DNA of 64,000 nt from Leifsonia sp. Root1293 (GTDB lineage Bacteria > Actinomycetota > Actinomycetes > Actinomycetales > Microbacteriaceae): positions 729,898 through 793,897 of the forward strand of contig NZ_LMEH01000001.1 of NCBI RefSeq assembly GCF_001425325.1. Direction: 5' to 3'. Below the pieces are notes generated by a model. That model was not told the DNA's origin. It ran no database searches and saw nothing but the letters and a program-made list of their open reading frames with translations. This document shows positions 1-8,956 of this stretch, piece after piece (position 1 is the stretch's first letter; each line of letters opens with the position of its first letter). Position numbers and translations under genes: made by a program.

Positions 1-32
1 ACATCGACCCCACCATCACCGTCGCGGTCTGA
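1..32 (+). CDS. 3' end of the gene upstream of sufC (partial)
   Basis: An open frame enters from the left edge and ends IDPTITVAV followed by TGA at 30-32, sixty bases before sufC. In related actinobacteria sufC is usually preceded by sufD or a Rieske-type ferredoxin gene, so this is probably the tail of one of them. Nine codons are too few to decide which, and the assignment rests only on context. Confidence 0.4.
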   Translation, partial: IDPTITVAV

Positions 33-92
33 ACCGCGTCAGCACTTCTGGCGCCGCGTGCGCCGACGAAACGAAAGAGACGAAGAAGAACC

Positions 93-854
93 ATGTCAGT
101 TCTTGAGATCAAGGACCTCCGCGTCAGCGTCGAGACCGATCAGGGCACCAAGCACATCCTCAACGGTGTCGACCTCACCATCAACGAGGGCGAGATCCAC
201 GCCGTCATGGGCCCCAACGGCTCGGGCAAGTCGACCCTCGCGTACACGATCGCCGGGCACCCCAAGTACCACGTCGAGGGCGGCTCGGTGCTGTTCGACG
301 GCGCAGAGGTGCTCGACATGACGGTCGACGAGCGCGCTCGCGCCGGGCTGTTCCTCGCGATGCAGTACCCGGTGGAGATTCCCGGTGTGACCAACACCAA
401 CTTCCTCCGCACCGCCAAGACCGCGATCGACGGCGAGGCGCCGGCCATCCGCACCTGGGTCAAGGACGTCCGCGAGGCCATGGGCAACCTGCGCATGGAC
501 AGCTCCTTCGCGGAGCGCAACGTCAACGAGGGCTTTTCCGGTGGAGAGAAGAAGCGCAACGAGATCCTCCAGCTCGAACTCCTGAAGCCCAAGTTCGCCG
601 TTCTCGACGAGACCGACTCCGGCCTCGACGTCGACGCACTGAAGATCGTCTCGGAGGGCGTCAACCGGGCCAAGGCCAACACCGGTCTCGGCATCCTGCT
701 GATCACGCACTACACCCGGATCCTCCGCTACATCGAGCCCGACTTCGTGCACGTGTTCGTCAACGGCCGCGTCGCAGAACAGGGTGGCCGAGAGCTCGCC
801 GACCGTCTCGAGGACGAGGGCTATGACCGCTTCCTCACCGGCGTGACGGCGTAG
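93..854 (+). CDS. sufC: Fe-S cluster assembly ATPase SufC
   Basis: Soluble ABC-type ATPase that powers the SufBCD scaffold for iron-sulfur cluster assembly in the cytoplasm. The 253-residue length is normal for SufC. Visible motifs are the Walker A GPNGSGKST at residues 40-48, the SufC-type signature FSGGEKKR near 148-155 and Walker B FAVLDE at 168-173. There is no membrane segment, which separates it from transporter ATPases. The ATG follows an A-rich GAAGAAGAA ribosome site. It is followed after 9 bases by a MIP18-family gene, as expected for the 3' end of a suf operon. Confidence 0.97.
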   Translation: MSVLEIKDLRVSVETDQGTKHILNGVDLTINEGEIHAVMGPNGSGKSTLAYTIAGHPKYHVEGGSVLFDGAEVLDMTVDERARAGLFLAMQYPVEIPGVTNTNFLRTAKTAIDGEAPAIRTWVKDVREAMGNLRMDSSFAERNVNEGFSGGEKKRNEILQLELLKPKFAVLDETDSGLDVDALKIVSEGVNRAKANTGLGILLITHYTRILRYIEPDFVHVFVNGRVAEQGGRELADRLEDEGYDRFLTGVTA

Positions 855-863
855 GCTGATCCC

Positions 864-1193
864 ATGGTCACGACACTCGAACCGGCACTCTTCGACCAGG
901 TCGAAGAGGCGCTGAAGGAGGTCATGGATCCCGAGCTCGGCATCAACGTCGTCGACCTCGGCCTGATCTACGACCTCGGCTGGGACGACGAGAACAACGC
1001 CCTGGTCATCCACATGACACTGACGAGCGCCGGATGCCCCCTCACCGACGTGCTCGAGGAGCAGACCGCGCAGTCACTCGACGGCATCGTCGAGGCCTTC
1101 CGCATCAACTGGGTCTGGATGCCGCCGTGGGGTCCGGAGCGGATCACCGACGACGGACGCGACATGATGCGCGCCCTGGGCTTCGCGATCTAG
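864..1193 (+). CDS. MIP18/DUF59-family Fe-S assembly factor (SufT-like)
   Basis: 109-residue protein of the MIP18 (DUF59) family, whose members help mature or deliver iron-sulfur clusters. The N-terminal half carries the family pattern VMDPELGINVVDLGLIYDL and the centre has the MTLTSAGCPLTD segment with the conserved cysteine. It lies nine bases downstream of sufC, so it is almost certainly co-transcribed as the last suf gene. A strong hairpin follows directly after its stop. The family call is firm; the exact client proteins are unknown. Confidence 0.92.
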   Translation: MVTTLEPALFDQVEEALKEVMDPELGINVVDLGLIYDLGWDDENNALVIHMTLTSAGCPLTDVLEEQTAQSLDGIVEAFRINWVWMPPWGPERITDDGRDMMRALGFAI

Positions 1194-1204
1194 AGTCCGC
1201 GTTC

Positions 1205-1250
1205 ACGCGCAACGGCCCGTCCTCCTCCAGGAGGGCGGGCCGTTGCGCGT
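1205..1250 (+). terminator. Hairpin terminator after the suf operon
   Basis: A 21-base arm (1205-1225) pairs with 1230-1250 with a single mismatch around a four-base loop. It lies 12 bases after the suf stop codon. There is no long T-run, which is common in high-GC actinobacterial terminators. Confidence 0.85.
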
Positions 1251-1290
1251 ACTGTGCGCCCGGCGCCCGAGCGCTCGGTAGGCTCGGCGT

Positions 1291-2130
1291 ATGAGCACGG
1301 ATCCGCAGGAGAAGGAGATCGCCCCGCGCGATCAGTACACCCACGGCCACCACGAGAGCGTGCTGCGCTCGCACACGTGGCGCACGGTCGAGAACTCGGC
1401 CGCCTACCTGGCGCCCCATCTCGTTCCGGGCCTCGCCGTGCTCGACCTCGGCTGCGGCCCCGGCACGATCACCGTCGACATCGCCCGTCGCGTCAGCCCG
1501 GGCCGGGTGATCGGCGTCGACGTGGCCCCCGACATCGTCGCGCAGGCGCGCGGTCTCGGCATCGACAACGGACTGGACAACGCCGACTTCCTCGTCGCCG
1601 ACGCCTATGCGCTGCCCTTCGACGACGACTCCTTCGATGTCGTGCACGCCCACCAGACCCTCCAGCACCTGGTGCGGCCCGTCGACGCGCTGCGCGAGGC
1701 ACTCCGCGTGCTGAAGCCCGGGGGACTGCTCGCCGTCCGTGACGTGGACTACGGCGGTGTCACCTGGTATCCCGCCCTGCCCGGTCTCTCGGAGTGGTTG
1801 AGCGTGTACCACGACGTGGCCCGCTACAACGGGGGAGAGCCCGACGCCGCTCGCATGCTCAAGGCGTGGGTGCGCGCCGCCGGATTCACGGACCTCGCGT
1901 GCACGGCATCGGTGTGGTGCTTCGCCTCGGATGCCGAACGCGAGTGGTGGGGTGAATCGTGGGCCGTGCGCGCCACCGAGTCCGCGTTCGCCGCGCACGC
2001 CATCGAGGCCGGCATGGCCGACCTCGATGAACTGCACGCCATCAGCTCAGCGTGGCGCGAGTGGAAGGTCGACCCCGATGGCTGGATGCAGATGCCGCAT
2101 GGAGAGGTGCTCGCCCGCAAGCCGGAGTGA
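1291..2130 (+). CDS. Class I SAM-dependent methyltransferase
   Basis: 279-residue UbiE/Methyltransf_11-type enzyme. The SAM-binding motif I reads VLDLGCGPGTITVDIA near residues 50-65, followed by the acidic motif VIGVDVAPDIV and the post-motif segment DDDSFDVVHAHQTLQHL. The substrate cannot be inferred from sequence. It stands alone after the suf terminator and converges on the small minus-strand gene at 2138. Folding class is certain, but the biological role is unknown. Confidence 0.9.
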   Translation: MSTDPQEKEIAPRDQYTHGHHESVLRSHTWRTVENSAAYLAPHLVPGLAVLDLGCGPGTITVDIARRVSPGRVIGVDVAPDIVAQARGLGIDNGLDNADFLVADAYALPFDDDSFDVVHAHQTLQHLVRPVDALREALRVLKPGGLLAVRDVDYGGVTWYPALPGLSEWLSVYHDVARYNGGEPDAARMLKAWVRAAGFTDLACTASVWCFASDAEREWWGESWAVRATESAFAAHAIEAGMADLDELHAISSAWREWKVDPDGWMQMPHGEVLARKPE

Positions 2131-2137
2131 GCGGCTG

Positions 2138-2404
2138 CTACCAGTCGTCCTCGTCATCGACCGCCTGGGCGGGCAGCACGATCTGTGCCGAGTCGTCCTC
2201 GGCGACGTAGCGGATGATCGTGCCGTCGTCGAGTTCGATCACCGGCTTCCCCTCGAGCCAGGTGAGGGTCCAGCGCCACTCGGCTCCGGCATCCGGGGTG
2301 ATCTCCTCGTCCGTCTCGACGGCGTCGAGGGCGAATCCGACGACCTCGGGCAGGTTGGCCGGGCGGTCGGTGCCGCGGAACGGCCACCGGGTGCCGAGTT
2401 GCAT
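2138..2404 (-). CDS. Conserved hypothetical protein, 88 aa
   Basis: The start chosen is the ATG at 2404, two bases after the stop of the GNAT gene. An upstream extension of the frame to 2500 lies inside that gene. The protein is acidic at its C-terminus (DDEDDW) and rich in beta-type sequence (WRWTLTWLEGKPVIELDDG), with no signal peptide or membrane segment. It is the last gene of the valS-GNAT transcription unit. No function recognised. Confidence 0.7.
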   Translation of the reverse strand: MQLGTRWPFRGTDRPANLPEVVGFALDAVETDEEITPDAGAEWRWTLTWLEGKPVIELDDGTIIRYVAEDDSAQIVLPAQAVDDEDDW

Positions 2405-2406
2405 GC

Positions 2407-2850
2407 TCAGACCTCGGTCTCGTAGGTGACCCAGGACGTCCGGGTTCCCGCGTTGTCGTAGAGCCGCTGAGCCGTCTCGTTGTCTGCGGCGGTGATCCAC
2501 GTCACGGCACCGGCTCTGCGCTCGCGTGCGATGCGCTTCGCCTCCTCGATGAGGGCGCCACCGACGCCGTGGGAGCGGGCGTCCTCGGCGACGAAGAGGT
2601 CGTCGAGGAACATGGCGCGATCGGCCTCGAGAGTGCGCGGATACTCGCGCACGTGGGCGAACCCGACCAGCTTCCCGTCGTCTTCGGCCACGTAGCCCGA
2701 GAGCTCGTGCGCCTTGTCAGTGAGCCACGACCAGACGATGAGGGCCTTGGTGTCCGTGACCTCGGAACCGTAGAAGGCGCTGTAGCCCTCCCACAGACCG
2801 AGCCAGTCGAAGAAGTCGCGATCCACGATGGGGCGAACCTGAACAGTCAT
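2407..2850 (-). CDS. GNAT-family N-acetyltransferase
   Basis: 147 residues from the ATG at 2850 (MTVQVRPI); the frame extends upstream into valS but that extension is not used. Gcn5-related acetyltransferase fold: LFVAEDARSHGVGGALIEEAKRIA is the acetyl-CoA binding motif A, followed by a C-terminal NETAQRLYDNAG segment typical of motif B. It starts ten bases after the valS stop and is probably co-expressed with it. The acceptor substrate is unknown. Confidence 0.88.
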   Translation of the reverse strand: MTVQVRPIVDRDFFDWLGLWEGYSAFYGSEVTDTKALIVWSWLTDKAHELSGYVAEDDGKLVGFAHVREYPRTLEADRAMFLDDLFVAEDARSHGVGGALIEEAKRIARERRAGAVTWITAADNETAQRLYDNAGTRTSWVTYETEV

Positions 2851-2860
2851 TCGTATGCTC

Positions 2861-5440
2861 CTAACTTTCCGGCACTGTCTCGAGGACGATGTCGGTGACG
2901 GCGAGATCATCGGCTTCAACGAAGTCGAGCACCGCAATGCGTCCAACTGCGGCGAGGTCCGAGGCCGCCTGCCGAAGCAGTGCGACCTGTTCTCCTGTTC
3001 CCGCAATTACAGCAGAAATCACTGGTGTGCGCTGCGAAACCTTCGCATCGGTCTTGGCCCGGCGGATGGCCGTGAGTGCACGGCTGGCGAGGTCGAGCAC
3101 GGCCGTCACGCCGTCCTCGGCTCCGGGGATCTCCACCTCGTTCGGCCAGGCGGCGACGTGGACCGAGCCGTCGTTCGACCAGGACCACGCCTCCTCGGTG
3201 GCGAACGGAACGAACGGGGCGAACAGCCGCAGGAACACCGAGAGCGCCGTGTGGAGGGCAGCGACGGCCGACTCCTTCTCGGCATCCGCCCCACCGTAGG
3301 CGCGTTCCTTGACCAGCTCGAGGTAGTCGTCGCAGAAGGTCCAGAAGAACGCCTCGGTCACTTCGAGCGCGCGAGCGTGGTCGTAGTTGTCGAGGGCGAT
3401 CGTCGCCTGGTGCACGACCTCCGAGAGGGAGGCGAGCATGCTCAGGTCGACGGCGTTGGTGACGGACGAGCCGCCGGCGGTTCCGGCGCCGTGGATGAAC
3501 TTGGCCGCGTTCAGCAGCTTGATCGCGAGCCGGCGGCCGATCTTGATCTGCGTGGGGTTCTGCGGATCGAAGGCGGCGTCGGTGCCGAGTCGCGATGATG
3601 CGGCCCAGTAGCGCACCGCGTCGGAGCCGTGGGTCTCCAGGATGTCGGCCGGGGTGACCACGTTGCCCTTGGACTTCGACATCTTCTTGCGGTCGGGGTC
3701 GACGATGAAGCCCGAGAGCGTGGTGTTGTCCCACGGGCGCTGCCCGTGCTCGAGCTCGGCCCGGAGCATCGTGGAGAACAGCCAGGTGCGGATGATGTCC
3801 TGGCCCTGCGGCCGCAGGGAGAACGGGAACACGAGGTCGAACAGCTCGGGGTCGCGCTCCCAGCCACCGGCGAGCTGAGGGGTGAGGGACGAGGTCGCCC
3901 AGGTGTCCATCACGTCGTGCTCGCCGACGAAGCCGCCGGCCTGGCCGCGCTGCGTCTCGTCGTAGCCGGGTGCTGCATCCGACGACGGGTCGACCGGAAG
4001 CAGATCCCGGGTGGCGACGATCGGCTGGTCGAAGACGGGGTTGCCGTCGGCGTCGAGCGGGTACCAGACGGGGATGGGGACGCCGAAGAAGCGCTGGCGG
4101 GAGATGAGCCAGTCGCCGGTGAGGCCGCCGACCCAGTTCTCGTAGCGCACGCGCATGAAGTCGGGGTGCCAGGCGAGCTCTCGGCCGCTCTCGAGCAGCT
4201 TGGCTCGGAGTGCCTCGTCGCGGGCGCCGTTCGAGATGTACCACTGGCGGGTCGAGACGACCTCGAGCGGCTTGTCGCCCTTCTCGAAGAACTTGACGGG
4301 GTGGGTGATCTTCTTGGGCTCTCCGATGAGCTCACCCGAGGCGCGCAGGAGGTCGACCATGGCCTGCTTGGCCGAGAACACGGTCTTCCCGGCGAGCTCC
4401 GCGTACGCGGCGAGGCCGGCCTCGCTGGTGATGGCCTCGGGGGCCTCGGCGATGATGCGACCGTCGAAGCCCATGATCGCGCGGTTCGGGAGGTCGAGTT
4501 CGCGCCACCAGACGACGTCGGTGACGTCGCCGAAGGTGCAGATCATGGCGATGCCGGACCCCTTGTCCTTCTGGGCGAGGTGGTGGGCGAGCACGGGGAC
4601 CTCGACGCCGAAGACGGGGGTCGTGACGGTCGTGCCGAAGAACGGCTTGTACCGCTCGTCGTCGGGGTGGGCGACCAGGGCGACGCACGCGGGCAGCAGC
4701 TCGGGCCGGGTGGTCTCGATCTCGATCGTGCCGCCGTCCGGCTTGTGGAAGGCGACCCGGTGGTACGCGGCCGGCTGCTCGCGGTCCTCGAGCTCGGCCT
4801 GGGCGACTGCGGTGCGGAAGGTGACATCCCACAGAGTCGGCGCCATCGCCTGGTACGCCTCGCCGCGCTCGACGTTGCGGATGAAGGCGAGCTGGGAGGT
4901 GAACAGCGCCTCCTCGCCGATGGTGCGGTAGGTCTGGGTCCAGTCGACGGACAGACCGAGATCGCGCCAGAGCTTCTCGAACTGCACCTCGTCCTCGTGG
5001 GTGAGCTGCTCGCACAGCTCGATGAAGTTGCGGCGGCTCACGGGCTTCTGGTCGGCGGCCTTGGTGCTCTTGCCGTCGCCACCCTCGAAGGGCGGCGTGA
5101 AGTCGCTCTCGTAGGGGAGGGAGGGGTCGCAGCGCACGCCGTAGTAGTTCTGCACCCGGCGCTCGGTCGGCAGCCCGTTGTCGTCCCAGCCCATCGGGTA
5201 GAACACGCTGCGTCCTCGCATGCGCTGGAAGCGGGCGATGACGTCAGTGTGGGTGTAGGAGAACACGTGGCCGATGTGCAGGGAGCCCGAGGCCGTCGGC
5301 GGCGGGGTGTCGATCGAGAAGATGCTCTCGCGCGTGGCGCGGTTCCGGTCGAAGCGATGGGTACCGTCGGCTTCCCACGCTGCTCCCCACTTGGACTCGA
5401 GCCCCTCGAGGGCCGGCTTGTCGGGAATGGCAGCGGACAT
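2861..5440 (-). CDS. valS: Valyl-tRNA synthetase
   Basis: Class I aminoacyl-tRNA synthetase that charges tRNA-Val. 859 residues, the usual size for actinobacterial ValS. The HIGH signature is at residues 55-58 within PTASGSLHIGHVFSYTHTD and the KMSKS loop is at 586-590. The central editing (CP1) domain and the C-terminal anticodon-binding region are present. No T-box-like leader is visible in the short upstream gap, unlike ileS in this window. It is followed closely by the GNAT and the 88-residue genes. Confidence 0.97.
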   Translation of the reverse strand: MSAAIPDKPALEGLESKWGAAWEADGTHRFDRNRATRESIFSIDTPPPTASGSLHIGHVFSYTHTDVIARFQRMRGRSVFYPMGWDDNGLPTERRVQNYYGVRCDPSLPYESDFTPPFEGGDGKSTKAADQKPVSRRNFIELCEQLTHEDEVQFEKLWRDLGLSVDWTQTYRTIGEEALFTSQLAFIRNVERGEAYQAMAPTLWDVTFRTAVAQAELEDREQPAAYHRVAFHKPDGGTIEIETTRPELLPACVALVAHPDDERYKPFFGTTVTTPVFGVEVPVLAHHLAQKDKGSGIAMICTFGDVTDVVWWRELDLPNRAIMGFDGRIIAEAPEAITSEAGLAAYAELAGKTVFSAKQAMVDLLRASGELIGEPKKITHPVKFFEKGDKPLEVVSTRQWYISNGARDEALRAKLLESGRELAWHPDFMRVRYENWVGGLTGDWLISRQRFFGVPIPVWYPLDADGNPVFDQPIVATRDLLPVDPSSDAAPGYDETQRGQAGGFVGEHDVMDTWATSSLTPQLAGGWERDPELFDLVFPFSLRPQGQDIIRTWLFSTMLRAELEHGQRPWDNTTLSGFIVDPDRKKMSKSKGNVVTPADILETHGSDAVRYWAASSRLGTDAAFDPQNPTQIKIGRRLAIKLLNAAKFIHGAGTAGGSSVTNAVDLSMLASLSEVVHQATIALDNYDHARALEVTEAFFWTFCDDYLELVKERAYGGADAEKESAVAALHTALSVFLRLFAPFVPFATEEAWSWSNDGSVHVAAWPNEVEIPGAEDGVTAVLDLASRALTAIRRAKTDAKVSQRTPVISAVIAGTGEQVALLRQAASDLAAVGRIAVLDFVEADDLAVTDIVLETVPES

Positions 5441-5526
5441 GATGATGCTCCGATCGGTATGGACGGCACCGTGTCAGTGGTGAAGTGCCTGATTAGTCTC
5501 GATCGAGCTTACCGGCACCTGATGCC

Positions 5527-7161
5527 TCAGCCCAGCGAGCGCAGGCGGGGTGCGTCGTGGATCAGCGACCGGGTGTACTCGTGCTGAGGGTCGGTGAACA
5601 CGGTCTCGGTCGCGCCGTGCTCCACGATGCGGCCGGAGCGCATGACGGCGACGGAGTCGCTCATGTGCCGGACGACGCCGAGATCGTGCGAGATGAACAG
5701 CAGCGACAGTCCGCGGTCCCGCTGCAGCTCGTCGAGGAGATCGAGCACCCGGGCCTGCACCGTCGTGTCCAGGGCCGACACCGGCTCGTCGCACACGAGG
5801 ATCTCCGGCGCCTCGGCGAGGGCACGCGCGATCGAGACACGTTGGCGCTGTCCGCCCGACAGGGTGAGCGGATGCCTCGGGGCGACATTTGGGGCCAGAC
5901 GCACCTGATCGAGGAGGTCGATGACGCTCGAGCGCGAGGAGGCCGGACCGAGGGCATCGCGCAGGATGCGCTCCACGCTCCAGCGCGGATCGAATGACCC
6001 GAGGGCGTCCTGGTAGATCGCTCCGATCCGCGGCCGCAGCGGACGACGTTCACGCTCGGTGAGGCTGGACCAGGCCGAGCCGTCGAGGAGCACCTCGCCA
6101 GTGTCCGGTGCCGCGATGGCGAGCATCATCCGGGCCACCGTCGTCTTGCCCGATCCGGATTCACCGACCAGCCCGAGGGTGCGTCCCCGATGCAGGCCGA
6201 TTGACACGTCGTCGACAGCGAGGGTGCTGCTGCCCCGGGTGGAGAACGATTTGCTCACCGAGCGGCCCTCGAGCACGAACTCCCGGTGCACCGCCGGCTC
6301 CGCCTCCGGGCGAGGGGGAACGAGGGGCCGATCGACGAGCGTGAGCGGGACACCCCGCGGCACCTCGGTCGGGACGGCGGCGACGAGGGCTCTGGTGGTC
6401 GGATGCCGGGGACTGGTGATGACCTGGGTCGTCGATCCCTCCTCGACCACCACGCCGTCGTCGAGAACGATGATCCTGTCGGCGAGGGCCGAGACGACCG
6501 CCAGATCGTGACTGATCAGCAGGATTCCCGTGCCGCGGTCGCGGGCTTCGGCGAGCAGCGCCAGCACCCGGGCCTGCACGCCGACATCGAGGGCCGTCGT
6601 CGGTTCGTCTGCGATGAGCAGCGGCGGATCGAGCGCGATCGCCGAGGCGATGAGGGCTCGCTGGCGCATTCCGCCGGACAGCTCACCGGACCGGCGGTCG
6701 ATCGCGGTCGCAGGGTCGGGCATGCCGACGAGCTCCAGGAGTTCCAGCACCCGAGCACGGGCTGCCGCCGGTGGCATCCGCCGGTGCAGGCGCAGCGTGT
6801 CGCCGATCTCGCGGCCGATCGTGCGCAGAGGGTCGAGGGAGACCAGCGCATCCTGCAGGACGAGCCCGACCCCGACGCCCCGCATCCGGCGCCACTCGCG
6901 CTCACCCGCGCCGAGCATCCCCGCTCCGCCCACCTCGAGCCGGTCGGCGTGCACGCTCGCATCGGAACCGGCCAGTCCGAGCAGGGTCCTGGCCGTGACC
7001 GACTTCCCGGAGCCCGACTCGCCCACGATCGCGACGCACTGTCCGGCCTCGATGCGCAGGTCGAGGTCGTGCACGACGGGCCGGGACGCTGCGCCGGTGC
7101 CGAAGGACACCCGGAGAGAGCGGACGTCGAGCACGGGACCGGCCGGAGTGGTGCCGGTCAT
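5527..7161 (-). CDS. Dipeptide/oligopeptide ABC transporter, fused DppD-DppF ATPase
   Basis: 544 residues containing two complete nucleotide-binding domains in tandem. The first has Walker A GESGSGKS and signature LSGGMRQR; the second has Walker A GESGSGKT and signature LSGGQRQR. These correspond to the usually separate DppD/OppD and DppF/OppF subunits, so one chain supplies both ATPases. The ATG at 7161 overlaps the stop of the upstream permease by four bases (ATGA). It is the last gene of an SBP-permease-permease-ATPase operon. Substrate is probably a peptide, nickel chelate or similar, but not determined. Confidence 0.94.
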   Translation of the reverse strand: MTGTTPAGPVLDVRSLRVSFGTGAASRPVVHDLDLRIEAGQCVAIVGESGSGKSVTARTLLGLAGSDASVHADRLEVGGAGMLGAGEREWRRMRGVGVGLVLQDALVSLDPLRTIGREIGDTLRLHRRMPPAAARARVLELLELVGMPDPATAIDRRSGELSGGMRQRALIASAIALDPPLLIADEPTTALDVGVQARVLALLAEARDRGTGILLISHDLAVVSALADRIIVLDDGVVVEEGSTTQVITSPRHPTTRALVAAVPTEVPRGVPLTLVDRPLVPPRPEAEPAVHREFVLEGRSVSKSFSTRGSSTLAVDDVSIGLHRGRTLGLVGESGSGKTTVARMMLAIAAPDTGEVLLDGSAWSSLTERERRPLRPRIGAIYQDALGSFDPRWSVERILRDALGPASSRSSVIDLLDQVRLAPNVAPRHPLTLSGGQRQRVSIARALAEAPEILVCDEPVSALDTTVQARVLDLLDELQRDRGLSLLFISHDLGVVRHMSDSVAVMRSGRIVEHGATETVFTDPQHEYTRSLIHDAPRLRSLG

Positions 7162-8012
7162 CGGGCGCCTCCTCTCCGGCTGGTGATGGCGCGTCCGAGC
7201 ACGGTGGTGGCGATCGTGGTGAGCACGATCATGAGCCCGGGGAACACCGTCATCCACCAGGCAGTCGTGATGTACGTGCGTCCCGCCGACAGCATGGCCC
7301 CCCACTCCGCTGCCGGAGGCTGCGCACCGAGGCCGAGGTAGCTGAGGGCCGACGCCCAGACGATGGCCTGCCCGACCCCTAGCGTGGCGAGCACGGCGAT
7401 GGGGGCAAGGGCGTTGGGCAGGATGTGCCGACGGATGATGCCGGCAGAGCTGTGGCCGAGCACCCTGGCGGCCTCGACGAAGCCCGACGAACGGATGCCC
7501 CGAAGCTCGCCCTGGATGATCCTGGCGTAGCCCGGTGCGGTCGACAGCCCGACGGCGATCGTGGCCGTCACGGGGCCCGGACCGTAGAGGACGATGACGA
7601 GCAGGGCGAGGAGCAGGCCGGGAAAGGCGAACAGCACCTCGTTCACGCGTCCGACCGCGAAGTCCAGTGCACGCCCGCCGAGGCCGCCGATGGCGCCGAG
7701 CACGAGCCCGAGGGAGAGCCCGATGGCCGTGGCTGTGATGCCGATGAGGAGGGACGTCGCCGTGCCCCAGATCACCCGACTGTAGATGTCGCGCCCTGAT
7801 TCGTCGGTGCCGAACCAGTGTTGGGTCGATGGCGGCTGGAAGGCGTCGCGCGGGGCGATGGCGTCGGGGCCGTAGGGGGCGATCAGTCCGGGCCACACCA
7901 CGGCGACGACCAGGAACGCGACGAACAGGCCGGCCAACACGGTTCCGACCCGGGGGAGCGGTCGGGTCGCCGCCTCGACGGTGACGGTGCTGCGCACCTC
8001 GAGGTCGCTCAC
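7158..8012 (-). CDS. ABC transporter permease, DppC type
   Basis: 284-residue inner-membrane permease of the BPD_transp_1 family. It begins at a GTG overlapping the upstream permease stop (GTGA). An N-terminal hydrophobic helix is followed by the OppC-type periplasmic motif HWFGTDESGRDIYSRVIWG, then several membrane helices and the EAA-like loop EAARVLGHSSAGIIRRHILPNA that docks on the ATPase. It pairs with the DppB-type permease just upstream. Confidence 0.93.
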   Translation of the reverse strand: MSDLEVRSTVTVEAATRPLPRVGTVLAGLFVAFLVVAVVWPGLIAPYGPDAIAPRDAFQPPSTQHWFGTDESGRDIYSRVIWGTATSLLIGITATAIGLSLGLVLGAIGGLGGRALDFAVGRVNEVLFAFPGLLLALLVIVLYGPGPVTATIAVGLSTAPGYARIIQGELRGIRSSGFVEAARVLGHSSAGIIRRHILPNALAPIAVLATLGVGQAIVWASALSYLGLGAQPPAAEWGAMLSAGRTYITTAWWMTVFPGLMIVLTTIATTVLGRAITSRRGGAR

Positions 8013-8953
8013 GATCGCACCTCCCGTCGCAGCCGCGGATCCGCGATCCGGGAGAGAGCATCCGTCGCGAAGGTCATCACGACGTAGACGAGGGCGACCA
8101 GGAGCACGACGCCGAGCACCACGGGGACGTCGCGCAGTTCGACAGCGCGCAGCAGCGTGCGGCCGAGGCCGGGACGGGCGAAGATCGTCTCGACCACGAC
8201 GGCCCCCGAGATGAGGTAGCCGACGGCCCACCCCGACAGGTTGATGCCCGGCAGTGCTGCATGGCGGAGCGCATGGCGCAGACGGATGCCGGTCGATGAC
8301 TCGCCCCTGGCTCGCGCCGACAGGGCGAACGGCTGCTCGAGCGCGATGAGCAGATGCTCTCTCATGAGTTGGGCGAGGAAACCGGCGAGCGGAACGGCCA
8401 GTGTGACGACCGGCAGCACCAGGCCGGTCGGCGTTCCGGTCGAGACCGCCGGCAGCCACCCGAGCGCCGTGCTGAAGACGGCGATGAGCACCGTGGCGAG
8501 CCAGAACTGCGGCAGGGATGCCGCCGTGAGCTCGACTCCCTGGGCCACGGCGCGGCTGGCCCGGCCCGGCCCGGTCGACCAGAGAGCGAGGCCGATCGCG
8601 AACAGCCAGGCGACCAGGAGAGCCAGGAGCGCCAGGACCACCGTTCCCAGCAGCTGGCTTCCGATCAGCTCCGCGACCGGCATCCGGAGGGCGTAGGACT
8701 CCCCGAGATCCCCTGTGGCGAGCCGTCCGAGCATCGCGAAGTACTGCACGATGAGCGGCTGGTCGAGCCCGTAGTCCTGGCGCACCCTGTCGAGTGCCTC
8801 CTGCGACGCCTGGGAGCCCGGCCCGCCGAGAATGGCCTGGGCCGGATCTCCGGGAACGAGATGGATCGCGAAGAACGTCAGGGTCGCGACCGCCCACAGC
8901 ACGAAGAGCGCGCCGGCGAGGCGCCCCAGCGTGCGGCGGACGGACATTCCCAT
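8009..8953 (-). CDS. ABC transporter permease, DppB type
   Basis: 314-residue permease with an N-terminal transmembrane helix followed by the DppB-specific sequence FFAIHLVPGDPAQAILGG. Further helices and the EAA-type loop LSARARGESSTGIRLRHALRHA follow. The start is either 8953 or the in-frame ATG two codons later; it lies three bases after the SBP gene. It forms the membrane pore together with the DppC-type subunit. Confidence 0.93.
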   Translation of the reverse strand: MGMSVRRTLGRLAGALFVLWAVATLTFFAIHLVPGDPAQAILGGPGSQASQEALDRVRQDYGLDQPLIVQYFAMLGRLATGDLGESYALRMPVAELIGSQLLGTVVLALLALLVAWLFAIGLALWSTGPGRASRAVAQGVELTAASLPQFWLATVLIAVFSTALGWLPAVSTGTPTGLVLPVVTLAVPLAGFLAQLMREHLLIALEQPFALSARARGESSTGIRLRHALRHAALPGINLSGWAVGYLISGAVVVETIFARPGLGRTLLRAVELRDVPVVLGVVLLVALVYVVMTFATDALSRIADPRLRREVRS

Positions 8954-8956
8954 CGA

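Noticed and set aside
2861-5587. Long open frames antisense to valS and other high-GC genes (up to 650 codons)
   Set aside because: They are codon-bias shadows with Arg/Gly/Val-rich low-complexity translations, no ribosome sites and no recognisable domains, and they overlap firmly identified genes.
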